DNA of 64,000 bases from Bacteroidales bacterium (GTDB lineage Bacteria > Bacteroidota > Bacteroidia > Bacteroidales > FEN-979): positions 1-64,000 of the forward strand of contig JANXZO010000048.1 of the NCBI GenBank assembly GCA_025355465.1. Direction: 5' to 3'. Positions within the stretch are counted from its first letter, which is position 1. The number at the start of each line of letters is the position of its first letter. Positions 15,660 through 24,132 of the stretch are shown here, piece by piece. The notes below the pieces were generated by a model. That model searched no databases, had not been told where the DNA came from, and worked only from the letters and a program-made list of their open reading frames with translations. The translations under genes were made by a program, and so were the position numbers.

Positions 15660-16604
15660 TTAAAATGGAGTTTCACTTCCCGAATAGCAGGCGACTCCGG
15701 CCGACCTGAAGGCTGCTTCTACACGGCCCATCTGTTCAACGGTGGGTATGCGAATCTCTCCCCATGGATATTCCCTGTTAAGGTTGCTGTATTTCTGACG
15801 CCCCAGGTGGTGCAGCGGAAGGATATTTATCTCATTCCTGCCCGTGGTTTTTAAAAAGGAGATCAGCGACCGGATTGCTTCTTCCCCGTCGTTGTAACCG
15901 GGAATGACCGGTAGCCTGAATACCAGTCTACCTTCAAAAGTATGGGCCAGTTTTAGGGCATTCTCCAGGATAAGTTCGTTGCCTGCCGTGGTACCCCTCC
16001 GGTGTTCTCCCGAAGAGGGGTGTTTGAGGTCGAAAAAAATCCAGTCCGTTACAGGTAATATTACCTCAAAGTTTTTCCAGGGCACATTTCCGCAGGTTTC
16101 GATCGCTGTATGGATGTCGGCATGGTAACAATGGGCCAGGAGATCCTTCACAAAAGCAGGTTGAAGCAAGGGTTCTCCTCCGGTGAGTGTAATACCTCCC
16201 TGGCTGCCCCAATACTGCCTGTCGCGCCGGATGATCGACATTAGCGCGGAAACAGAAATCCTGTAACCAACTACTTTTAATGCATCGGTGTAACACTCCT
16301 CGACACAACTGTGTGAATCACAGATACTGCACTGAATCCTTGAAATTTCAGGTTTGCCATCCACCATGTGGATGGCATCGTGTATGCATTTTCGCATGCA
16401 GTTTCCGCAGCCAATGCAACGTGACGTAAAATGCATGAGCGAAGGAGCGGTACTGATTCCTTCGGGATTTGAGCACCATGCGCAATTCAGGGTACAGCCG
16501 TTTAGAAATATCAGGGTACGGCATCCGGGACCGTCGTGTACTGACAACCCCTGGATATCAAAAATGGCACCTGTCTGTTCCGGGCTAATTCCAGCTGAAG
16601 TCAT
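15660..16604 (-). CDS. hpdA: 4-hydroxyphenylacetate decarboxylase activating enzyme (radical SAM)
   Basis: A 314-residue glycyl-radical-enzyme activase. The radical SAM cluster motif C-x3-C-x2-C is at C37, C41 and C44, and TGGEP lies near residue 140. A ferredoxin-like insert contains CIGCGNCMRKC and a second cysteine group (CSICDSHSCVEEC), the two-cluster form used by activases of this class. It cleaves S-adenosylmethionine to place the radical on the glycine of HpdB. It overlaps hpdC by 20 bases and is last in the operon, which supports the specific assignment over a generic PFL activase. Confidence 0.88.
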   Translation of the reverse strand: MTSAGISPEQTGAIFDIQGLSVHDGPGCRTLIFLNGCTLNCAWCSNPEGISTAPSLMHFTSRCIGCGNCMRKCIHDAIHMVDGKPEISRIQCSICDSHSCVEECYTDALKVVGYRISVSALMSIIRRDRQYWGSQGGITLTGGEPLLQPAFVKDLLAHCYHADIHTAIETCGNVPWKNFEVILPVTDWIFFDLKHPSSGEHRRGTTAGNELILENALKLAHTFEGRLVFRLPVIPGYNDGEEAIRSLISFLKTTGRNEINILPLHHLGRQKYSNLNREYPWGEIRIPTVEQMGRVEAAFRSAGVACYSGSETPF

Positions 16605-16824
16605 GACAGGTAACGGCGTTCATTTCGGGATAAGCGTCGAATTTACCCCGGCAGATTCCCATTTCGTTGCCGGTCGGGGTAAACCCTCCGCAATGTTTGC
16701 ATTTCTGCGCTTTTTCGAAGTATTCGCACGCTGCATCATCGGCATTGATCATGCCCTTATCTCTTTTACACAAACCTTTAAAGACATCCGTATTCAGGTA
16801 ATATTTGCAGTCGTAATGTGTCAT
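16585..16824 (-). CDS. hpdC: 4-hydroxyphenylacetate decarboxylase small subunit
   Basis: A 79-residue protein with His3, Cys6, Cys19 and Cys33, then Cys42, Cys45, Cys58 and Cys73. This matches the two [4Fe-4S] sites of HpdC, the first of which uses a histidine near the N-terminus. That pattern is why I start at the ATG at 16824 (MTHYDCKYY) and not at 16866, which would overlap hpdB. The small subunit binds the large one and is thought to control radical state. A small subunit like this separates the hydroxyphenylacetate enzyme from most other glycyl radical enzymes. Confidence 0.87.
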   Translation of the reverse strand: MTHYDCKYYLNTDVFKGLCKRDKGMINADDAACEYFEKAQKCKHCGGFTPTGNEMGICRGKFDAYPEMNAVTCHDFSWN

Positions 16825-16834
16825 GGGGGTAAAT

Positions 16835-19525
16835 TTATCCGATCTGTTCATACTCTGTGCGTGCAATTACTTCGTCCTGGATCTGTTTGCCCAGCTCCAC
16901 CCAGTACTGCGTAAAACCGGCTACCCTCACCATCAGTCCCCGGTAATTTTCAGGATTTTTCTGGGCATCTTTAAGCATCCTGGAATCGACCACATTGAAC
17001 TGTGCATGGAAAGCTCCGCGACGAAGATAAGCTTTAATCATCTCGAGGAATTTCCGGGAACCTTCGCGGCCTTTGACCACGGAGGGATGTATTTTCATGT
17101 TCAGCTGGGAGTTCTGCGAAAGGGAGTGGTCGTAACAGGTGGCTGAATTAAAAAGGGCATAGGGACCATTTACATCCGTTCCCGGGTAAGCAGAAACCGA
17201 TCCGTCGGCAAAGGTCGTTCCGCACAGCCGTCCGTCAGGGGAAGCCAGGGTTACCGCCCCCATGGGTGCATGGGTTGATACGGAGATCTGGCAGGAGTAC
17301 AAGGGCTCATCATAGAGCGAACGATAGTTTTCGCATTCTTTACTGAACCAAATCTGCCATTCCCGGAAAATATTGTCCACAAAGGGATCATCGTTTCCGT
17401 ATTTGGGGGCATCCAGACAACGTTTATGAATCTTCAGCCAGTCCATGTAACGGTCGGTTTTTACCTGCTCGATCAGGCTGTAGGAGCCGGTTTCCAGGGC
17501 AGAGAGATACCCGAAGTTGGCTTCGATGGCGGCCCTTAAATCCGACATTGAGAACGCTTTCTCCCCGTAAACATTTTTCTTAACCGAGGCCAGTGAATTC
17601 ACCAGGTTAACCCCTCCGCAGATCTCCACATTGAAGGTGCGGTTAAAGCGAGAACCCTTATGACTGATATCCCGGCCGGTCTCCAGGCAGTCGGGTTTCA
17701 GCATGCTGTTAACAATGGAGGGTGAGACCTTTCCCCAGATGTCGTGCTGAATATTATTGGTGAGGGTAAGAACTTTTACGGTAAGACTGAAATACTCTTT
17801 AAACACCTGCCAAAGCTCCTCGTACGTTTCCAGTTTTGATCCATGTGCCGGATAGACACGCCGGCCGGTGCGCAGATCCAGTCCGTTGAACAAAACGGCT
17901 TCGAGCACCTTGGGCAATGAGATAAAATGCACGCCAACGCTCGTTGCAGGCGCCGAACCGCCGGGGATGTACCATGTGTTCCCCGCAAAATCAAGCGGCA
18001 TCCAGCTACCAGGTGATGTTTCAAGACAACCCCCGATCGACCATGCCCTGGCTTCTTCGGGTTGCATTCCTTCGTGACCGAAATTGTTGAGGAGGAATTC
18101 CATGGCAACCCGGTTACTCACCCAGGCAGGATACCCTGTACCAACTTTGGTACATTCTATCCCTTTCATCAAAAATTCTTCCGGTAGTTTCTCATCAAAA
18201 AGAAGACTCAACGTAGGTTGCGGAGTATCGCACGACATGGCCGATTCGAGGATCAGCATCTCCAGCTCATTGGCTGCACTTTTACCCTCTTTATCCAGTC
18301 CGCCGATGCAAAGGTTGTTGAACGTATTTCCGCTCAGCACCCCTCCTACTACGCCCATGGAGGCAAAGCAGTCGAGCTCCGTGAATTTCATACGCATGCA
18401 TTCGAGCAGTTCGATGGTGCTCTCCCGGGAGATAATTCCCTGCTCCATATCGTGTTTCCAGTAGGGATAGAGCACCTGCCCGAGCCTGCCCGGCGACAAC
18501 CCCGAGATGGCATCTTCATTCAGGACTGCCACATGGAAGATCCACACCAGCTGCAAGGCATCGTGGAACGACCTGGGTTTGTTCTCTGAGAGCCATTCCA
18601 GTCGTTCGGCTATTGCAAGATATTCCTCATTTTGTTTCTTCTCTGTCTCCAGCGAAGCCATCAGCCGGGCCTCCGCGGCATAATTCATGATCCAGGCCTG
18701 GATCCCCTCCAGCATGGTGTGAACGGCTTTGTAAAAGTAGAGCCTGTCCATCCCGGGATATCCGGCCGACTGTTCCTGTTTTTCCCTGCAGATGTTCTTT
18801 ATCCCTTCAATGCCGTACTGCAACGGATAGTAGTAATTCATCACCTCTCGCCCCTGTGGAAGGGTGTAACCCGAGTCGAACATGCATATCACGGCTCGCA
18901 TGATCTCCTCTTTGGTGTTATAGCCAGGTACCAGTTGTTCGTATTTGTGGCCCACATCGTCGACCGATTTGTTGAACCACCTCTTCGCAATGTTCAGCAG
19001 GATTGGCATCTCGGCTTTACGAAGTCCGAATTTTCCGGCAATAGAGATGACATTACCGGCGCTTTTCGTCACATTTCCGCCGCCCTGCCCCATGGTGGTC
19101 ACCTCATCGGCGCTGTTCTTTCCCGATTTCTGTGCCTCCTGATAAAGTTCATCCTCCTTGGCAAGAAAAAAAGCCTCCGACAGCCAGGGCATAGGATAGG
19201 AACCACGCAGGTACGAGGCTTTGCGCATGGCCAGCAGTTCGCCCGGCAGAACAGCCGGTATCAAATGTTGAAACCCAGCCTTCAGGGCTTCCGCTCTTCT
19301 GATGACCGGTACCTCACCTTCCAACTCCTCCCAGCGACGGGTGTACCAGTAAGGGAACTCGACGGAGGCCGAGGATTTTGTAGAAAAATAGAGCTGGCGT
19401 GATTTTTCAACGCGTGGCGTGGGGGACTTTTTAACCTCCCGGGTTTGTATCTCCCCTTCAGGCCGGGTGCCATAATAGTTATAAATATCGGTGGTGCATT
19501 GAAGCGGATCCTGCGTTGGGGACAT
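16835..19525 (-). CDS. hpdB: 4-hydroxyphenylacetate decarboxylase large subunit (glycyl radical enzyme)
   Basis: This 896-residue glycyl radical enzyme is close to the length of characterised HpdB. The radical loop RVAGFTQYW near the C-terminus places the glycine at 870. The active-site loop is GGCLETSPGSW, with the thiyl cysteine at C500 and Glu502, the Cys-x-Glu pattern of the hydroxyphenylacetate decarboxylases. The reaction turns 4-hydroxyphenylacetate into p-cresol and CO2 at the end of tyrosine fermentation. Indoleacetate or phenylacetate decarboxylase are alternatives, but the HpdC-type small subunit next door favours HpdB. It needs anaerobic conditions. A clear promoter lies upstream. 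Confidence 0.85.
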   Translation of the reverse strand: MSPTQDPLQCTTDIYNYYGTRPEGEIQTREVKKSPTPRVEKSRQLYFSTKSSASVEFPYWYTRRWEELEGEVPVIRRAEALKAGFQHLIPAVLPGELLAMRKASYLRGSYPMPWLSEAFFLAKEDELYQEAQKSGKNSADEVTTMGQGGGNVTKSAGNVISIAGKFGLRKAEMPILLNIAKRWFNKSVDDVGHKYEQLVPGYNTKEEIMRAVICMFDSGYTLPQGREVMNYYYPLQYGIEGIKNICREKQEQSAGYPGMDRLYFYKAVHTMLEGIQAWIMNYAAEARLMASLETEKKQNEEYLAIAERLEWLSENKPRSFHDALQLVWIFHVAVLNEDAISGLSPGRLGQVLYPYWKHDMEQGIISRESTIELLECMRMKFTELDCFASMGVVGGVLSGNTFNNLCIGGLDKEGKSAANELEMLILESAMSCDTPQPTLSLLFDEKLPEEFLMKGIECTKVGTGYPAWVSNRVAMEFLLNNFGHEGMQPEEARAWSIGGCLETSPGSWMPLDFAGNTWYIPGGSAPATSVGVHFISLPKVLEAVLFNGLDLRTGRRVYPAHGSKLETYEELWQVFKEYFSLTVKVLTLTNNIQHDIWGKVSPSIVNSMLKPDCLETGRDISHKGSRFNRTFNVEICGGVNLVNSLASVKKNVYGEKAFSMSDLRAAIEANFGYLSALETGSYSLIEQVKTDRYMDWLKIHKRCLDAPKYGNDDPFVDNIFREWQIWFSKECENYRSLYDEPLYSCQISVSTHAPMGAVTLASPDGRLCGTTFADGSVSAYPGTDVNGPYALFNSATCYDHSLSQNSQLNMKIHPSVVKGREGSRKFLEMIKAYLRRGAFHAQFNVVDSRMLKDAQKNPENYRGLMVRVAGFTQYWVELGKQIQDEVIARTEYEQIG

Positions 19526-19567
19526 GGGGTAGTTATCTGTTTGATTTCATGGTTCGGAAAGATATTG

Positions 19568-19598
19568 CAAAGGTAACGTTACGGGAAAGAATAAACAA
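19568..19598 (-). promoter_or_regulatory. Bacteroidota-type promoter of hpdBCA
   Basis: On the minus strand, TTG (19598-19596), 20 bases, then TACCTTTG (19575-19568), an exact fit to TTG-N19-21-TAnnTTTG. Transcription would begin near 19562, leaving a leader of about 36 nt before hpdB. Confidence 0.65.
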
Positions 19599-19624
19599 AT
19601 CCTTAAGGAACGTTCCATGCCGCA

Positions 19625-20704
19625 TCAGAATGGACTTTTCCGGAACAAACCATAAATTTCATGGCCCACATTCAGTTCCGGATTGATCCGGATGACTGAA
19701 CTGTGGTGAAAGGCAGCATAAAGTCGGGTGATCCATTTTGCACGCTTCTGAATGTACCACTGGCGCAGGATGTCGGATTTACGGAATTCAACATTGGCGA
19801 TTTCACCAGCTTTTGTGCTGATCAGCAAGCGGGCATCCTTGTCTGTGGAGACAGGACTTTTCAACTTTGGATCCATCTTCCAACCGGCTCCGCGCAAAGT
19901 AGTTTTCATTTGAAATGTGTAATAGTCAACCGGTGTGAAACCATTATCGTTTAGTACCTGTTTTAATCCTTTGCCGTCGAAATAGTTTACGTGGTTGATG
20001 AGGAGTTCGGAGTGAGCATTGGTGAGCCGGGAAGTCAGATAATGTTTCCACACATCTTCATGTCCGTTGGGCGTAATGAAATGAAAAAGACCGTCGGGAA
20101 GGAGATAGCGGTTTACATTAACCAGCACCTTCGAAATGTCGGTGACATGTTCAAGGATATCGCGGGCGATTACAAGGTCGAATTTACCAGCATATTCCGT
20201 CAGTAAATTATCCGGAATTCCTTCGATGATTTTGTAACCGTGATGTTCGCGATTAAAGCGTAGGACCTCACTATTCACATCCATTACAGTTACCATTACC
20301 TCCGGAAATACATACTGAATTCCGGCCGAAAAATATCCTGAACCAGGACCCAGTTCAAGCACGGATTCCAGGTCTACATTTCGCTTCCTGAGTGAATACC
20401 CGAAAAGCACACCGCGTCGGAAATTTCTTACACAGTTTCTAACCTGTTCTTCGTGGCTTGTGCGAAGCGCCTCATCAAGGTAATAAGCATAGCAACCTTC
20501 GGCTGTTTCTTTATCATTCAGCATGGGGTCGAGCTGGATATGGTTGCACCCGGGGCATTTTACCAACCTTGATGTTTTGATGTTCCAGTAATCGACCATG
20601 GCAAACTGCTCCCCGCGCTGCATATTACAAACCCTGCAGGGCTCAACCCTTTCAATAAGGGTACCTCTGATCACTACCGGGATTTTGCTTAACGGGTTTT
20701 TCAT
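19625..20704 (-). CDS. Class I SAM-dependent methyltransferase with N-terminal zinc ribbon
   Basis: A 359-residue protein. Residues 23-53 hold two CxxC pairs (C23/C26 and C50/C53), likely a zinc ribbon. The Rossmann methyltransferase core follows, with motif I VLELGPGSGYF at about 115-125, VMDVN for ribose binding and IARDILEHV as the motif IV region. Proteins with this layout often act on sugars, lipids or small metabolites, but the substrate cannot be read from the sequence. It is the last gene of a minus-strand run of envelope genes, 33 bases after the transglycosylase. Confidence 0.7.
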   Translation of the reverse strand: MKNPLSKIPVVIRGTLIERVEPCRVCNMQRGEQFAMVDYWNIKTSRLVKCPGCNHIQLDPMLNDKETAEGCYAYYLDEALRTSHEEQVRNCVRNFRRGVLFGYSLRKRNVDLESVLELGPGSGYFSAGIQYVFPEVMVTVMDVNSEVLRFNREHHGYKIIEGIPDNLLTEYAGKFDLVIARDILEHVTDISKVLVNVNRYLLPDGLFHFITPNGHEDVWKHYLTSRLTNAHSELLINHVNYFDGKGLKQVLNDNGFTPVDYYTFQMKTTLRGAGWKMDPKLKSPVSTDKDARLLISTKAGEIANVEFRKSDILRQWYIQKRAKWITRLYAAFHHSSVIRINPELNVGHEIYGLFRKSPF

Positions 20705-20737
20705 TGTTACATTTTCATTGAAATATGGGTGTTGTTG

Positions 20738-22741
20738 TTACCATGTCAACATTCCGGAACTATCGGATTTGACCGTATCGGCCTTCTGGAGCAGCAGTCT
20801 GGCCGGTCCTTTCAGGTCAACGTCGGGAACCAGCTTTTCGGCGTCGCGCAGGGTAATCCAGCCTTTATTCAGCATCTTGCCTGCCACCAACCGGTAAAAT
20901 CCTGCGTTGGAAACATTCAGGTGCCCGTTCTGATCGAAGGAGTAGCGGAACCATTTAGGCCTCGGAATAATGGAGGCCAGATAGATGGCTTCGGCCAGGG
21001 TAAGGCGCGAAGGTTCTTTGTTAAAATAAAAGTGTGATGCTTCACCTGCACCGTAAACCATCGGTCCCCACTCGATGATGTTCAGGTAAACTTCGAACAT
21101 CCTGTCTTTTGTGCATAATCCCTGGTTCTCGATAAGCCATACGATGAGCGCCTCCTCAAGCTTCCTGGCAACATTTTTAGTTCGGTTGAGGTAAACGTTT
21201 TTAACCAGTTGCATCGAAATAGTGCTTCCTCCCCTGGCAAATCTTCCCTCCTTTATATTTGTGATGATCGATTCGCGGAAGGCATCGGCCAGGAACCCAC
21301 GGTGAAGGTAAAATCCGCCATCCTCTGCGGTCATTACAGCAGCCCGCAGGTAGGGTGATATGCGTTCCAGCGGACGGAAATCCGGATTTTCGGGACCCAC
21401 CATGAAGGTTCGAACCGGTGTGTCATGTTCATAGGCCGTGTAGGCAAACGGACTGTTGATCCGGGTAAGATCAGAACTGCCATAGGAGGTTACGCTGAAC
21501 TGGTGACGAACCAAGTCGGTTGCGAACTGAAGTGAATCGGGCTGTGCAAGGTCTACGAAGAAGTTGAGGTACCACGACAGATTGCCTTTAGTCTTCAGCC
21601 CCTGCAAGGTGGTGAAGAGGGCCGGCGGCAGCGATTCAAAAAGGTCCTGTGCCGGAAACTCCGGTTTGTGGATGCGCAGGGTGATCTGCTTTGAAGGCGA
21701 AGGACGGTACCGCACGTAGGGGTGCAGGTCAATCCTGTTGAATGTCACTGTTGTGGAGCTGTCGAGTTCAATGTAATCGTTCCCGATAATGATGGTGTAA
21801 TCGGCCGCCAGCTTGTCGAAGGTAACCGGCTGTGAAGCAATCATCGCATGGTTGACGGTAAGTCCGCGAATGGCAGCAAAACCACGGATCATGGTGCGGC
21901 CGTCATCGCTGGTCTCTTCGGCCAGGCTAAAGGCGATGGTGTCGAATTTCACCTTTGCCTGCCAGCGGAAGTCGATATAAGGCACAGAAACCGGGAGGGG
22001 GCCCTTCGAATAGATTCGAAATGCAGCCAGCCTTTTGTGGTTGTCGAGTTTACCGGTCAGCGTCCATAGGGCACTTGCCGAATCCTCCTCTACCTGCATC
22101 CCGGCATGGAAAAAATGGTCTTGTATGTCAAACTTGTCGAGATGAAAATGCACCCGGTGTCCATCGGCATGGGTGGTAACATCAAGTCCTGAAACCTTTA
22201 ACGAATGAGGGATCCTGTCGAAAACAAATCTTCCGAGCCGGTCGGCCATGATGCCATAATCACCAGGTGCTGCAACAGAATCCGACTTCTCCGGAAGGGT
22301 GGCTTCCGGTCTGTATTTTGCCTTGCCAAGCAAAAACATATAGTTGGTTACCGAATCCTGCCGCATCATCGTCAGCCGGATATTCCGCAGCTCCAGCTCA
22401 TCAACTACAAGGCGGCCGGTGACGAGTTTCCATGGACTAATGGTGATCTGCAGGGTATCGATCCGCAGCAACGAATCGCCATCAGCCGGCTTCAGGGTAA
22501 TGCCTTCAAGGCAGGCGGTCGAAATACCACGAAATGTTACTTTTCTGATCACCAGGTCGGCATGCCATGCAGCATTGAAATTTTTCACCCGCGCATTGAT
22601 CGCCAAACGCAGCAGCGGGCTTTTGAGCAGAAGGCCGGCGAGCATGAGAAACAGAAGAAGAGCCAATATCCAGAGGGAGGGCTTTCTGTAGTTCAGAATT
22701 TTGCGATATTTTGATTTTTCTGCCACAAAGGTTGTTATCAA
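20738..22741 (-). CDS. AsmA-like protein fused to a GT51 peptidoglycan transglycosylase
   Basis: This 667-residue protein has one N-terminal membrane helix (SLWILALLLFLMLAGLLL). A long periplasmic region of about 400 residues resembles AsmA-type proteins (LLRIDTLQITISPWKLVTGR). A GT51 transglycosylase domain is at about 460-610, with the catalytic AEDGGFYLHRG and GGSTISMQLVKN motifs and the later EVYLNIIEWG. There is no transpeptidase domain. It would polymerise glycan strands from lipid II. The start is uncertain: the TTG at 22741 or the GTG at 22726 are both possible. It lies between the barrel protein and the methyltransferase genes. Confidence 0.78.
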   Translation of the reverse strand: MITTFVAEKSKYRKILNYRKPSLWILALLLFLMLAGLLLKSPLLRLAINARVKNFNAAWHADLVIRKVTFRGISTACLEGITLKPADGDSLLRIDTLQITISPWKLVTGRLVVDELELRNIRLTMMRQDSVTNYMFLLGKAKYRPEATLPEKSDSVAAPGDYGIMADRLGRFVFDRIPHSLKVSGLDVTTHADGHRVHFHLDKFDIQDHFFHAGMQVEEDSASALWTLTGKLDNHKRLAAFRIYSKGPLPVSVPYIDFRWQAKVKFDTIAFSLAEETSDDGRTMIRGFAAIRGLTVNHAMIASQPVTFDKLAADYTIIIGNDYIELDSSTTVTFNRIDLHPYVRYRPSPSKQITLRIHKPEFPAQDLFESLPPALFTTLQGLKTKGNLSWYLNFFVDLAQPDSLQFATDLVRHQFSVTSYGSSDLTRINSPFAYTAYEHDTPVRTFMVGPENPDFRPLERISPYLRAAVMTAEDGGFYLHRGFLADAFRESIITNIKEGRFARGGSTISMQLVKNVYLNRTKNVARKLEEALIVWLIENQGLCTKDRMFEVYLNIIEWGPMVYGAGEASHFYFNKEPSRLTLAEAIYLASIIPRPKWFRYSFDQNGHLNVSNAGFYRLVAGKMLNKGWITLRDAEKLVPDVDLKGPARLLLQKADTVKSDSSGMLTW

Positions 22742-22778
22742 ATCGTCAAATTCTTCCTTTTATTGTTGTTTCCGGCTA

Positions 22779-24122
22779 TTAAAAGATATTGCCTATTCCA
22801 ATATACAGCCCGCTGTTACCATCCTGTTTGCTCAGGGCGAAGCCATAATCGAGCGCAATAATGAAGTTCTCGTTGATTGCAATGCGCAGTCCCATTCCGG
22901 TGCAAAGGTGCAGGCGGTCGGCGCTTTTGTTAAAATAGAAGCTTTGTTTCTCAACCGGTACCGAGTTGATGTTTACAGGATGATCCTGCACCACCATCCC
23001 ACCATCCAGGAAACCTGTGAGTCCAAGATAGATATTTTGTTTCAGGATCGTGCTTCGCAGAAATTTCCACCGGAGTTCCACATTGCCGAATACCACCCCG
23101 TCGCCCACCACCCTGTTGCGCATCATGCCACGAATGGTGCGTGCACCGCCCAGTCCGTCGGGTTTGGTGGTGAGTGAATAGGAACTGTAGATGTAAGGCA
23201 TGATGTAATACGGCGTAGTGCCCCCGATGGTGCCCTGGTAGCTCAGCTGATAGGCCGCAACCAGCTTCTTTTTCACCAGCGGGATGTATTGACGCTGGGT
23301 AAGTACCAGTTTTACAAAGGCATAGGGGTTGTTTCCGAGGAATGTGGGTGCCATGAGAAGCATGGCCTCAGACCAGAAACCTTTGTCGGGTGCGGCTTCA
23401 CTGTTACGGGTGTCGTAAACGAGTCCTACCTTCAGATACACAGTCGTTCCGCCGTTTACCTCGTCGGGTTTGATGAGTTGATAGCCTACATAATCATCAT
23501 AGAGCAAGGCCGTATCCGGAAGCTTGTTTTCGTCGCTCTTTCCTTTATTGATACGGTTGATATCCACAGTAGCTGTACGGATATCAATGACATTTATCCC
23601 GGCCAGCCAGCGAAGTTTCTGCCCGGCAAGGGGACCCTGAAAGTCGACCAATGCACGAAGCATCTTTCGTTCCTGCTTGTAAAACACCCGCGAAATATAA
23701 TCCGCTGCACCTTGTTGTGTGATTGAGTTGATGTAATTTGCCTCTGCGCCATTAAAGCCATAAAAATCGAGTGCTCTTTCGGTAAGGTAATCCACATCGG
23801 CCGTAACCCTGATCCTGCCGGGAATGAGGTATTTCGAATCGTAGAAGAGCTGGTAAACCGCGCTCCCCTTGGTAAACCAGGAGGCTTCGGCATAGATGGT
23901 GTGTTTGTATTCGGGGTAGGTGGAGCCGTCGCCGTAATTGAATACCTGTCCGAGGGCTCCAAGCTGCAACCCCTGATCGGCATCGTAGGCTACTACAGGC
24001 AGGGCAGCCCAGGTCCACCCTTTCCGCTTCTTTTCCCGGGTAGGCAACGAGGCGGAATCTGCCTGCGAAAACAGTGAAAGGGTAAAACTCAGCGCGGTAA
24101 ATAACAGGAGGTATCTTTTCAT
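22779..24122 (-). CDS. Outer-membrane surface-antigen (D15/BamA-like) barrel protein
   Basis: This 447-residue exported protein has a signal peptide ending in LSLFSQ, then alternating amphipathic strands typical of a 16-stranded Omp85-type barrel. The segment with GGARTIRGMMRNRVVGDGVV corresponds to the conserved R-G-(Y/F)-like lid motif. It has little room for POTRA domains, so it is a short relative of BamA/TamA. I use the ATG at 24122, 10 bases after the symporter stop; the longer frame overlaps the symporter and has no signal peptide. The function is unknown beyond the outer-membrane location. Confidence 0.75.
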   Translation of the reverse strand: MKRYLLLFTALSFTLSLFSQADSASLPTREKKRKGWTWAALPVVAYDADQGLQLGALGQVFNYGDGSTYPEYKHTIYAEASWFTKGSAVYQLFYDSKYLIPGRIRVTADVDYLTERALDFYGFNGAEANYINSITQQGAADYISRVFYKQERKMLRALVDFQGPLAGQKLRWLAGINVIDIRTATVDINRINKGKSDENKLPDTALLYDDYVGYQLIKPDEVNGGTTVYLKVGLVYDTRNSEAAPDKGFWSEAMLLMAPTFLGNNPYAFVKLVLTQRQYIPLVKKKLVAAYQLSYQGTIGGTTPYYIMPYIYSSYSLTTKPDGLGGARTIRGMMRNRVVGDGVVFGNVELRWKFLRSTILKQNIYLGLTGFLDGGMVVQDHPVNINSVPVEKQSFYFNKSADRLHLCTGMGLRIAINENFIIALDYGFALSKQDGNSGLYIGIGNIF

Positions 24123-24132
24123 TGCTTCCGTA

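Noticed and set aside
18632..19402. 256-codon open frame opposite hpdB
   Set aside because: It lies entirely inside a confident glycyl radical enzyme gene and reads as Pro-, His- and Arg-rich shadow sequence.
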